Below, piece by piece: positions 15,474 to 22,919 of a DNA stretch of 64,000 nucleotides. The notes below the pieces were generated by a model. The model was not told the origin of the DNA. It searched no databases and saw only the letters and a list, made by a program, of their open reading frames with translations. The DNA lies in NCBI RefSeq assembly GCF_002256285.1, contig NZ_NKJE01000010.1, forward strand, positions 1 to 64,000, written 5' to 3'. Position 1 is the stretch's first letter; each line of letters begins with the position of its first letter. Both the position numbers and the translations under genes were made by a program. This DNA is from Flavobacterium sp. BFFFF1 (lineage in GTDB: Bacteria; Bacteroidota; Bacteroidia; Flavobacteriales; Flavobacteriaceae).

Positions 15474-16604
15474 TTACTTGTCCAATAGTGATGCAATTTT
15501 CGCCCGCAGCTCTTCGCCACGAAGGTCTTTGGCAACAATCTTACCTTTTTCATCAAGGACAAAAGTAGCAGGAATGCTTTTGATGTTGTACATTACTGCG
15601 ATGGGATCTTCCCAGAACTGCAGGTTTGAAATGTGCGTCCAGGTCAGATTATCTTTTGCGATCGCTTCTTTCCATTTGGTACCATCTTTATCCAACGAAA
15701 CGCTGATGATGTTAAGGCCTTTCGCATGATAGTCGTTGTAAAGTTTCACGACATTTGGATTCTCCTTACGGCACGGACCGCACCACGAAGCCCAAAAGTC
15801 GATAATGGTCACTTTTCCTAAAGAACCTTTCAGTGACGCCGTTTTTCCGTCCGGTGTTGGAGCAGAAAAATCAGGTGCTTCATTTCCAGCGGTAAGTGCC
15901 CTGTAATTTGAAATTTTCGATTGGATCAGCTTTCCTGTTTTTGTTTCTTTCAATGGTGCATCAAGGCTGTTAAATACCTTTTTGATCTTTTCGATATCAA
16001 CTTCAGGATTGTTGAACATATTGTCGATGAACAAAACGGACAGGAATGACTTTGGATTTTTCTCAGGGAAATTTGAAGAAAGCGCTACCATTTGGTCCTG
16101 GTATCCCTTTACTTCCTGTATCAATTGGTCTTTAACGATGGTATCGTTTTTTTCATTTGCCTCATTCCATTTTGCCGTGTTGGCTTCCTGGAATTTCATC
16201 AATTTATCCTGAATTTTCATGGCCGCACCGTTAAATGACTGAAGGTCATCATTGCTGCGCGTGCCACCCACTTTGCTTTTACCGATACTGTCCTTGTAAA
16301 TCGTAAAATTAATTTTTCCACCCTCAAGGATAAAAACAACTTTTCCTTCGGCTTTATCAACCTGCAAGAAATGAATTTCAGGTTCCTCTGTTTTTCCTTT
16401 TAAAGTGAATTTGCCATTTTCAACTTTGGCTGAATCCAATGTGATAAAAGTTCCCGGTTTCTTTTCGTCCTGTTTCTGAAGGTAGACCTTTTTCCCGTTT
16501 TCAACCCCTGCTGCTGTTCCCGTAATTGTGAAATCAGCGCCAATCCAGGCGGTAAACGATACCAACCCAATGGCCATCAAAATAATTAAAGAAACTTTTT
16601 TCAT
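15474..16604 (-). CDS. DUF4369 - TlpA-like thioredoxin-fold protein (paralogue 1)
   Basis: The 376-residue exported protein has a signal-like N-terminus (MKKVSLIILMAIGLVSFTAW), a DUF4369 beta-domain (about residues 25-125; TITGTAAGVENGKKVYLQKQ), a helical linker and a C-terminal TlpA/ResA thioredoxin domain (about 240-376). The redox motif is WCGPC at residues 274-278, and the cis-Pro is in KSIPATFVLD. In this family the periplasmic domain reduces or exchanges disulfides, for example in cytochrome c maturation; the role of DUF4369 is unknown. It lies 21 bp after paralogue 2, with the same domain order, as the second gene of a two-gene operon. The N-terminus lacks the lipobox Cys that paralogue 2 has. 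Confidence 0.92.
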   Translation of the reverse strand: MKKVSLIILMAIGLVSFTAWIGADFTITGTAAGVENGKKVYLQKQDEKKPGTFITLDSAKVENGKFTLKGKTEEPEIHFLQVDKAEGKVVFILEGGKINFTIYKDSIGKSKVGGTRSNDDLQSFNGAAMKIQDKLMKFQEANTAKWNEANEKNDTIVKDQLIQEVKGYQDQMVALSSNFPEKNPKSFLSVLFIDNMFNNPEVDIEKIKKVFNSLDAPLKETKTGKLIQSKISNYRALTAGNEAPDFSAPTPDGKTASLKGSLGKVTIIDFWASWCGPCRKENPNVVKLYNDYHAKGLNIISVSLDKDGTKWKEAIAKDNLTWTHISNLQFWEDPIAVMYNIKSIPATFVLDEKGKIVAKDLRGEELRAKIASLLDK

Positions 16605-16625
16605 GATTTGAGGATGTTTAAATTA

Positions 16626-17762
16626 TTATTTCAGGATGGAAGCTACCTTTGTTTTAAGCGCTTCTCCCTGAAGATCTTTAGCAATGATTACTCCATTTTC
16701 ATCCAATAAGAACATTGCCGGAATACTTTTTACGTTGTACTGTGCCGCGATGGGATCCTGCCAGTATTTTAAGTTTGAAACATGCGTCCAGGCTAGTTTA
16801 TCTGCTACGATGGCTTCCTTCCATTTTGCCGCTTCCTTGTCCAATGATACGCTAATAATGTTCAATCCTTTTGGGTGGAATTCATTGTAAAGCGCTACAA
16901 CGTTCGGACTTTCTTTTCGGCATGGACCACACCATGATGCCCAAAAGTCAACCAATGTCAATTTACCAAGCGATTGTTTTAATGATACTGGCTTTCCTTC
17001 GGGTGAAGGCGCTGTGAAATCAGGAGCAGCGGCACCAACAGATGGACCTTTCGTCTTTTCCGCTTCAATCAATTTGAGGTTTTTCAGGACATTTTTAGCC
17101 GGTTTTGCTTTTTTCAACTCTGGATCCAAAGCTTCGTATAACTTTTTGATTTTAGCAATATCAGCGTCTGGCTGCATGGAAAACTGCTCAAGGAAATATA
17201 CTGAAATGAATGACTTAGGGTATTTCTCGATGTGGTTTAAAGACAGCGCTTTGATCTCTTCCTGGAATTTTTTATTCTCTTTGATCAGGACATTTCGGGT
17301 TACGGTGTCGTTTTTTGCCACAGCTTCCTGCCATTTACTCATGTTGGCTTTTTGGAAGGCCTGCATTTTTTTATCGATCTTCGTATACGCTTCGGTATAT
17401 TCGGTCAACTTGTCATTACTATACGTTCCGGAAACTTTACTTTTCCCCAGGGTATCTTTGTTGATCTTGATTTCGATTTCGCCAGATTCAAGTACAAAAG
17501 GGAAACCACCCTGTACATCTTTCATTTGTATGAAGTGCAAAAGCGGCCCATTTTTCAATTTGCCTTCCATTTGGAATTTACCATCCTTTACTTTGACGGT
17601 ATCGACATGTACAACACCCATAGAATCCTGCTTGTTAAGGTAGATTTCTGAACCGTCTTTGACGCCTTCGGCTTTTCCGGTGATGATGAACTCGTTGTCG
17701 GCAACTTTTTTACATGATACTACAGCAATAGAAGCCAGCAATACCAAAAGAACTTTTTTCAT
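16626..17762 (-). CDS. DUF4369 - TlpA-like thioredoxin-fold lipoprotein (paralogue 2)
   Basis: The 378-residue protein has a lipoprotein signal (MKKVLLVLLASIAVVSC, lipidated Cys17), a DUF4369 domain (FIITGKAEGVKDGSEIYLNK), a helical linker and a TlpA/ResA thioredoxin domain with WASWCGPCRKESP and cis-Pro KSIPAMFLLD. It is clearly a duplicate of the next gene, with the same architecture and many identical stretches (NPVV-type differences aside: PNVVALYNEFHPKGLNIISV versus PNVVKLYNDYHAKGLNIISV). The ATG at 17760-17762 follows a -7 element by 24 bp; nine upstream codons were rejected because they would break the lipobox spacing. The duplication separates a membrane-anchored form from a possibly soluble one. 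Confidence 0.92.
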   Translation of the reverse strand: MKKVLLVLLASIAVVSCKKVADNEFIITGKAEGVKDGSEIYLNKQDSMGVVHVDTVKVKDGKFQMEGKLKNGPLLHFIQMKDVQGGFPFVLESGEIEIKINKDTLGKSKVSGTYSNDKLTEYTEAYTKIDKKMQAFQKANMSKWQEAVAKNDTVTRNVLIKENKKFQEEIKALSLNHIEKYPKSFISVYFLEQFSMQPDADIAKIKKLYEALDPELKKAKPAKNVLKNLKLIEAEKTKGPSVGAAAPDFTAPSPEGKPVSLKQSLGKLTLVDFWASWCGPCRKESPNVVALYNEFHPKGLNIISVSLDKEAAKWKEAIVADKLAWTHVSNLKYWQDPIAAQYNVKSIPAMFLLDENGVIIAKDLQGEALKTKVASILK

Positions 17763-17786
17763 TGTTTCGATTTTTATTTTAGAGTG

Positions 17787-17794
17787 CAAAAGTA
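17787..17794 (-). promoter_or_regulatory. -7 promoter element of the DUF4369-TlpA operon
   Basis: On the minus strand this reads TACTTTTG (consensus TAnnTTTG), 24 bp before the ATG at 17762. Confidence 0.5.
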
Positions 17795-17854
17795 TTTATT
17801 TTTAACTGGATTGGGTGTTTTTTAAACAAATTTTTAAGATTTACCAATTGCAAA

Positions 17855-19264
17855 TCATTGGCTTTCCGATGGACAAACAAAGTTAGACAGTTTTATATCG
17901 GTTTTTCGAATGCCACTGATTCCATTTTCAACATTGATAAAGTGATGGATTCCGCGCGATTTTAAAATCGAAGCCATGATGACAGAACGGTATCCACCTG
18001 CGCAGTGTAGGAAAAAAGAGGACTCAGGAATTTCATTGAGATGGTTGTTGATGAAATCCAATGGGATGCTCAGCGCTCCCGGAATGTGCTCCGCGTTGAA
18101 TTCGCCGGGTTTTCGCGCATCGACAACCAAACTTTGATCAGTAAAGTGTGCCGCAAATGTTTCCGGGGTGATCGATTCGATGTGGTCCGTTTCAAATCCA
18201 GCCTGATTCCAGGCTTCTATTCCGCCCTCAAGATATCCCGCTACTTTGTCAAACCCAACCCTGGAAAGCCTTGTAATCGTTTCCTGCTCGCGACCCGCCG
18301 GCGTAATGATCAGCAAAGGTTGGTTTACATCCATAATCATCGCGCCCACCCATGGTGCAAAATTCCCATCAATCCCTATGAATATCGATCCCGGAATGTG
18401 TGATTTTACGAATTCACTTTCGTTTCGTACGTCCAAAATCACAGGATCTGTAACTGAGGCGGTATTTCTGAATGCTTCTGGACTGAGGGCCTTCATGCTT
18501 TTGATGATAACGCTGTCCAGGCTTTCGTACCCTTCGATGTTCATCATGACATTTTGTGGAAAATAGGCAGGAGGGATGGCCAGCCCGTCCAACACTTCTG
18601 TTACAAACTCCTCGCGCGTCATGTCGGCACGTAGGGCGTAATTGGTTTTTTTCTGGTTCCCAAGCGTATCTGTAGTTTCCTTACTCATGTTTTTCCCGCA
18701 GGCACTTCCCGCGCCATGACTTGGATAGACCGTAATATCATCCGGCAGGACCATGATTTTATTGCGTAACGAATCGAATAAGATCGAAGCCAATTTCTCC
18801 TGAGTCAGTTCACCCACGATGGTCTGGGCCAGATCCGGGCGCCCTACATCACCTATGAATAGGGTATCACCGGTAATGAGACCAAGTGGGGTCTGCGACG
18901 CATCGCTTAACAAATAGCAGCTGCTCTCCAGCGTGTGGCCAGGCGTGTGTATCACTTTTATGGTACAATTCCCAACCTTGAATTCCTGGTTGTCCTCAGC
19001 GATTATTGCTTCAAATTTTGGACTGGCAGTAGGACCATACACAATTTTTGCACCTGTTTTTTGGGCGAGGTCCAGATGCCCTGACACAAAGTCGGCATGA
19101 AAATGCGTTTCAAAAATGTATTTTATCTTAGCATCATTTCCTGCCGCTTTGTCTATATATGGCTGAACCTCGCGCAACGGGTCGAATATTGCGGCTTCAC
19201 CATCGCTTTCAATGTAATACGCTGCCTGGGCAATGCATCCGGTATATATTTGTTCTATTTTCAT
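17855..19264 (-). CDS. MBL-fold hydrolase fused to two rhodanese domains
   Basis: The 469-residue cytosolic protein has an N-terminal metallo-beta-lactamase domain (about residues 1-235) of the ETHE1/persulfide dioxygenase-like group, with the metal motif THFHADFVSGH (about residues 52-62) and later metal ligands in HTPGHT and the TGDTLF segment. Two rhodanese domains follow. The first (about 265-360) has ITPAGRE where the active-site Cys loop should be, so it appears inactive. The second (about 375-460) keeps the catalytic Cys in HCAGGYRS. Relatives oxidise or transfer sulfane sulfur (persulfides). The fusion suggests that one rhodanese domain delivers persulfide to the other active site. 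It has its own promoter-like element and no visible operon partner. Confidence 0.9.
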   Translation of the reverse strand: MKIEQIYTGCIAQAAYYIESDGEAAIFDPLREVQPYIDKAAGNDAKIKYIFETHFHADFVSGHLDLAQKTGAKIVYGPTASPKFEAIIAEDNQEFKVGNCTIKVIHTPGHTLESSCYLLSDASQTPLGLITGDTLFIGDVGRPDLAQTIVGELTQEKLASILFDSLRNKIMVLPDDITVYPSHGAGSACGKNMSKETTDTLGNQKKTNYALRADMTREEFVTEVLDGLAIPPAYFPQNVMMNIEGYESLDSVIIKSMKALSPEAFRNTASVTDPVILDVRNESEFVKSHIPGSIFIGIDGNFAPWVGAMIMDVNQPLLIITPAGREQETITRLSRVGFDKVAGYLEGGIEAWNQAGFETDHIESITPETFAAHFTDQSLVVDARKPGEFNAEHIPGALSIPLDFINNHLNEIPESSFFLHCAGGYRSVIMASILKSRGIHHFINVENGISGIRKTDIKLSNFVCPSESQ

Positions 19265-19283
19265 AAAAAATGGTTTAAAGATG

Positions 19284-19291
19284 CAAAATTA
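19284..19291 (-). promoter_or_regulatory. -7 promoter element of the MBL-rhodanese gene
   Basis: On the minus strand this reads TAATTTTG, a TAnnTTTG match 19 bp before the ATG at 19264. Confidence 0.5.
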
Positions 19292-19400
19292 AGCAGAAAA
19301 CAAATGGTTTGGTGAAATGAGGCTGCCAATTTCGTTTTTAACGAAATATTAATAACTGTTTGCAAACCGCGAGGAATAAATATTGGTAATTTTATAAGCT

Positions 19401-20519
19401 ATGGAAAAAGATACAAAAAAGGGGTTCCGCTTCCGCACCTACGAGGCTCCGTTCCTTTCACCTTTTGACAAACTTTTTGAAATTTTCAAAGAACTGATTA
19501 CTTATACGTCAGGCGATTTTGATGAAGCCATTGACTGGCTTCGCGAACTCGATAAGGAATACAAACTCACCGATGAAAATTATACCATCGACGATTTTAT
19601 TGAAGACCTGAAAAAGAAAGGATATATCCGTGAAGAATTTAAGGACGACGGAACAGCCGGACTTGGCATCACGTCAAAAACCGAACGCGCCATCCGGCAA
19701 CAGGCATTGGACCATATTTTCGGGAATTTAAAACGCAGCGGTGCCGGGACCCACAAAACCAAACATTCCGGAAACGGTGATGAGCATACTGGCGAGTTTA
19801 GAGAATTTCATTTTGGCGACAACCTCGAACGGATTTCCATGACGGAAAGCCTGAGGAATGCCCAAATTAACCACGGTGCCGGCGATTTTCAGCTGACTGA
19901 GAACGACCTTATTGTCGAAGATACGCAGTTTAAAGCACAAATGAGCACGGTTTTGATGATCGATATCAGCCACAGTATGATTTTGTATGGCGAAGACCGC
20001 ATTACACCGGCTAAGAAAGTGGCGATGGCTTTGGCCGAATTAATCACAACGCGTTATCCGAAAGATACTTTGGATATTCTCGTTTTCGGAAATGATGCCT
20101 GGACCATCCCGATTAAGGATTTGCCTTATTTGAAAGTCGGGCCTTACCATACGAACACCGTTGCGGGCCTGCAGCTTGCGATGGATATTTTGCGACGCAA
20201 ACGCAATACCAACAAGCAAATTTTCATGATTACGGATGGCAAGCCAAGCTGCGTGCGAGAGCGTGACGGGTCCTATTATATGAACAGCAATGGCCTTGAT
20301 GAATACATTGTCGATAAATGTTATGCGCAGGCACAGCAGGCCAGAAAACTGCACATTCCGATTACAACATTTATGATTGCGCGTGATCCCTACCTGCAGC
20401 AATTTGTGGATCATTTTACTGAAGCCAACCAGGGCAAAGCATTCTACACTGGACTTCAGGGACTGGGTGAAATGATTTTTGAAGATTATGAAACCAATAG
20501 GAAGAAAAGGATTAAGTAG
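19401..20519 (+). CDS. VWA-domain protein paired with a MoxR/chelatase-like ATPase
   Basis: The 372-residue cytosolic protein has an N-terminal helical region (about residues 1-150) and a C-terminal von Willebrand A domain (about 175-360). The metal-binding MIDAS motif is visible as DISHSM (residues about 189-194), with a later Thr and Asp (FMITDGKPS). This layout resembles the D subunit of magnesium chelatase and other VWA partners of AAA+ ATPases, which form substrate- or metal-handling complexes. The next gene, 45 bp downstream, encodes the matching ATPase. No chlorophyll or other tetrapyrrole genes are nearby, so a chelatase role is unlikely; target unknown. Confidence 0.88.
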   Translation: MEKDTKKGFRFRTYEAPFLSPFDKLFEIFKELITYTSGDFDEAIDWLRELDKEYKLTDENYTIDDFIEDLKKKGYIREEFKDDGTAGLGITSKTERAIRQQALDHIFGNLKRSGAGTHKTKHSGNGDEHTGEFREFHFGDNLERISMTESLRNAQINHGAGDFQLTENDLIVEDTQFKAQMSTVLMIDISHSMILYGEDRITPAKKVAMALAELITTRYPKDTLDILVFGNDAWTIPIKDLPYLKVGPYHTNTVAGLQLAMDILRRKRNTNKQIFMITDGKPSCVRERDGSYYMNSNGLDEYIVDKCYAQAQQARKLHIPITTFMIARDPYLQQFVDHFTEANQGKAFYTGLQGLGEMIFEDYETNRKKRIK

Positions 20520-20560
20520 AATTGAGAATTAAGAATTAAGAATTAAGAATTACGAAATAA
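20519..20560 (+). repeat. Tandem 7-bp repeat (about six copies) between the VWA and AAA+ genes
   Basis: Six units of GAATTAA or a one- or two-base variant run from the VWA stop codon to 4 bp before the ATPase ATG. The array occupies the translation-initiation region of the ATPase gene. Copy number could change by slippage and alter the spacing to the upstream stop. Confidence 0.85.
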
Positions 20561-20564
20561 GAAA

Positions 20565-22028
20565 ATGAATATACAGACAATTAATACATTAGGCGAACTT
20601 AAAGCCGCGGGTTACAAAAGTAAATCCATCAAAGACGAATTGCGCGACAACCTGCGGGAAAAAATAAAGTCAGGAAAGCCTGCTTTTGAAGGGGTTCACG
20701 GCTATGAAAACACCGTTATCCCCGAATTGGAAAGAGCGATACTTTCGCGCCACAACATCAACCTGCTTGGGCTTCGCGGCCAGGCAAAAACCAGGTTGGC
20801 ACGGTTGATGCTCGAATTGCTGGACGAGTATATTCCGTATGTCAAAGGCTCAGAAATCAATGATGATCCGTTGCGTCCGGTGTCAAGATTTGCCAAAGAA
20901 CTGATCGCCATCGAAGGCAATGCGACCCCAATCGCATGGTTGCACCGAAGCGAACGCTTTTTTGAGAAACTCGCCACGCCTGACGTTACTGTGGCGGATC
21001 TGATTGGTGACATCGACCCCATTAAGGCGGCGAATTTGAAGCTTTCCTATGCCGACGATCGTGTCATCCACTTTGGGATGATTCCAAGGGCCAACCGCTG
21101 TATTTTCGTAATTAACGAGTTGCCGGATTTACAGGCTAGAATCCAGGTGGCGCTATTCAATATCCTGCAGGAAGGAGATATCCAGATTCGGGGGTTCAAA
21201 CTCCGATTGGTATTGGACATGCAGTTTATCTTTACCGCAAATCCGGAAGATTACACGAACCGCGGTAGCATTGTTACCCCGCTAAAAGACCGGATCGGCT
21301 CTCAGATCCTGACACATTACCCTGAAACGGTTGCTACCGCGCGTACCATTACAGAGCAGGAAGCCAGGCTTGACGCGCGGCAGGCGGATACGGTATTTGT
21401 CCCATCGCTTGCCAAAGATTTGCTGGAACAGATCAGTTTTGAAGCACGTGACAGCGAATTTATCGATCATAAAAGCGGTGTGAGTGCGCGAATGAGCATC
21501 ACGGCTTATGAAAACCTATTAAGTACTGCTGAAAGAAGGGCTTTGCGCAATGGCGAATCCAATACTACGGTTCGGTTGTCCGATTTCATGGGAATTGTGC
21601 CTTCCATAACAGGAAAAGTAGAATTGGTTTACGAAGGGGAACAGGAAGGCGCTGCTGCGGTGGCCGAAAACCTGATCGGAAGTGCCATCAAGACCTTTTT
21701 TCCCGGCTATTTTCCTAAGATTGAAAAACTGGAAAAAAGCAATGAGAAAAACGCGTACTCCGATTTGGCGGAATGGTTTTTTACAGAATCGGGCTTTGAA
21801 ATTCCCGATGAATGTTCTGACGAGGCCTACCACAAATTACTCGACGCCGTTCCTCCTTTAGAAGCGCTGTTAAAAAAATACCATGCTGACCTCCCAAAAG
21901 AAGAGCGTTATTTCATGAAGGAATTTCTGCTATGGGGATTGGCAGAATACAATAAACTAAGCAAAGACCGTGTAGTCAGCGGGCACCAGTTCAAGGATTT
22001 GTATGGAAGCTATATTGGGAAATTATAA
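20565..22028 (+). CDS. AAA+ ATPase of the MoxR/magnesium-chelatase type
   Basis: The 487-residue cytosolic ATPase resembles the I subunit of magnesium chelatase and MoxR-type AAA+ proteins. Walker A is degenerate-looking, LGLRGQAKTRLAR (about residues 68-80): it reads GLRGQAKTR, keeping Gly, Lys and Thr. Walker B and sensor segments are in CIFVINELPDL and FIFTANPED. A helical C-terminal lid follows, and residues about 380-487 are an extra helical extension. It forms a pair with the upstream VWA gene. In known pairs the ATPase ring remodels the VWA protein's client; no client gene is evident here. Confidence 0.88.
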   Translation: MNIQTINTLGELKAAGYKSKSIKDELRDNLREKIKSGKPAFEGVHGYENTVIPELERAILSRHNINLLGLRGQAKTRLARLMLELLDEYIPYVKGSEINDDPLRPVSRFAKELIAIEGNATPIAWLHRSERFFEKLATPDVTVADLIGDIDPIKAANLKLSYADDRVIHFGMIPRANRCIFVINELPDLQARIQVALFNILQEGDIQIRGFKLRLVLDMQFIFTANPEDYTNRGSIVTPLKDRIGSQILTHYPETVATARTITEQEARLDARQADTVFVPSLAKDLLEQISFEARDSEFIDHKSGVSARMSITAYENLLSTAERRALRNGESNTTVRLSDFMGIVPSITGKVELVYEGEQEGAAAVAENLIGSAIKTFFPGYFPKIEKLEKSNEKNAYSDLAEWFFTESGFEIPDECSDEAYHKLLDAVPPLEALLKKYHADLPKEERYFMKEFLLWGLAEYNKLSKDRVVSGHQFKDLYGSYIGKL

Positions 22029-22040
22029 ACAGCGAATTAT

Positions 22041-22096
22041 GAATTGCGAATTATGAATTACGCATTGATTCAGTCGTAATTCATAATTCCTAATTC
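22041..22096. repeat. AT-rich inverted repeat between convergent genes, probable two-way terminator
   Basis: Two 22-bp arms (22041-22062 and 22075-22096) pair at 20 of 22 positions around a 12-nt loop. They sit between the stops of the AAA+ gene (22028) and the convergent J-domain gene (22105). The arms are made of GAATTATGAATTACG-type sequence, like the tandem repeat upstream of the AAA+ gene. Confidence 0.8.
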
Positions 22097-22104
22097 AAAA
22101 TTAT

Positions 22105-22545
22105 TTACTCCTGGTTTGTCAATTTCCGGTATGGGAAAGCCTGGAAGATATGCCTTTTCGCAAAACGGTTCGGCGAATCGGCGTTTACCATCTTGATGTA
22201 TGTCGCTTTAGGAACACTGAAGTACTCATAGCTGCTTCCGTTTGAAAACACCGCTTTAAGTCGGATGTTTTCATAGTTGAAATCTACCAGTGTGGCCGTA
22301 GCGATTGTATTGTTGTATTCCTCAAGTCCTTGTTTTATGGTGTCAGGGTGGATGCTGACCAAAAAGTGATATGCTTCAATAACGCCTTTGCTTTGCTCTT
22401 CAGCGGCTGCAAGTCCTGCATCATTACCCTGGAATTTATCAGGATGGCATTCTTTCATCGAGTTGCGGTAAATGGTCTTCAGCTCTTTCAACTCTACAGT
22501 TTTATCAACGTTCAACAGCTGTCTGTACTCGGCAATTTTTTTCAT
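22105..22545 (-). CDS. J-domain protein with C-terminal KTSC domain
   Basis: The 146-residue protein has an N-terminal J domain (about residues 5-65), with the HPD motif in KECHPDKFQG that stimulates DnaK ATPase activity. A C-terminal KTSC domain (about 85-143) follows: FSNGSSYEYFSVPKATY, then FAKRHIFQAFPYRKL. KTSC domains are short and often linked to RNA- or lysyl-tRNA-related proteins, but their function is unclear. The fusion suggests a co-chaperone that recruits DnaK to a specific target. The gene has its own -7 element and no obvious operon partner. Confidence 0.85.
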   Translation of the reverse strand: MKKIAEYRQLLNVDKTVELKELKTIYRNSMKECHPDKFQGNDAGLAAAEEQSKGVIEAYHFLVSIHPDTIKQGLEEYNNTIATATLVDFNYENIRLKAVFSNGSSYEYFSVPKATYIKMVNADSPNRFAKRHIFQAFPYRKLTNQE

Positions 22546-22919
22546 ATCCTTCTTTTTTCAGGCACAACTGCCTTTTTTAAATTTTTTGCAAAAGTACATC
22601 TTTTAATGGATTGAATGCAACTGCCTTAAAGTTAATTTATCGGAATTTTCAGGAGTTTAATCCTGCTGTGCGTTGTATTCCCGATTAACAAAAACTACGG
22701 CTGAACGCCTTGTTTTTCTAAATCGGGAGATGCCTTCCGAAGTTTAGGGACCATCAGGGCTAGAGGCGGGCCCGCAATGTTAAATGGTGTCGCAATCGTC
22801 TGTCTGGTCCAGCTGGTTCTGGTTGCACTTTAAGCGGAAAATAGGCATATTAACTAAAATTCATGCACTTAAACCTTTTTTATCTATACATTTACAGCCG
22901 ATAATTAATTTTCAGTGGC
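22546..22919. other. Gene-free spacer with an isolated stem-loop
   Basis: This 374-bp spacer lies between the divergent J-domain and nuclease genes. Its left end carries the J-domain gene promoter. Positions 22679-22728 form an imperfect stem-loop (TCCCGATT with AATCGGGA, then a second helix of A5C with GTTTTT) that has no T run on either strand and so does not look like a terminator. The GC-richer block 22740-22830 differs in composition from its surroundings but shows no intact reading frame. Near the right end, TACATTTA (about 22887-22894) resembles a -7 element for the nuclease gene. Confidence 0.5.
22589..22596 (-). promoter_or_regulatory. -7 promoter element of the J-domain/KTSC gene
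   Basis: On the minus strand this reads TACTTTTG (TAnnTTTG), 43 bp before the ATG at 22545. The 5' leader has a small GGCA/TGCC hairpin at 22561-22572. Confidence 0.45.

Noticed and set aside
17014..17643. 209-codon plus-strand ORF opposite the TlpA-like paralogue 2
   Set aside because: It is inside a well-supported gene on the other strand and its Ser/Phe/Leu-rich composition is typical of shadow frames.
20519..20560. Short repeats as a CRISPR array
   Set aside because: The 7-bp units are directly joined without spacers, and no cas gene lies nearby.
19401..22028. VWA and AAA+ pair as true magnesium chelatase for chlorophyll
   Set aside because: No H subunit, chlorophyll or bacteriochlorophyll gene is present and the lineage is not phototrophic by chlorophyll; only the architecture is shared.
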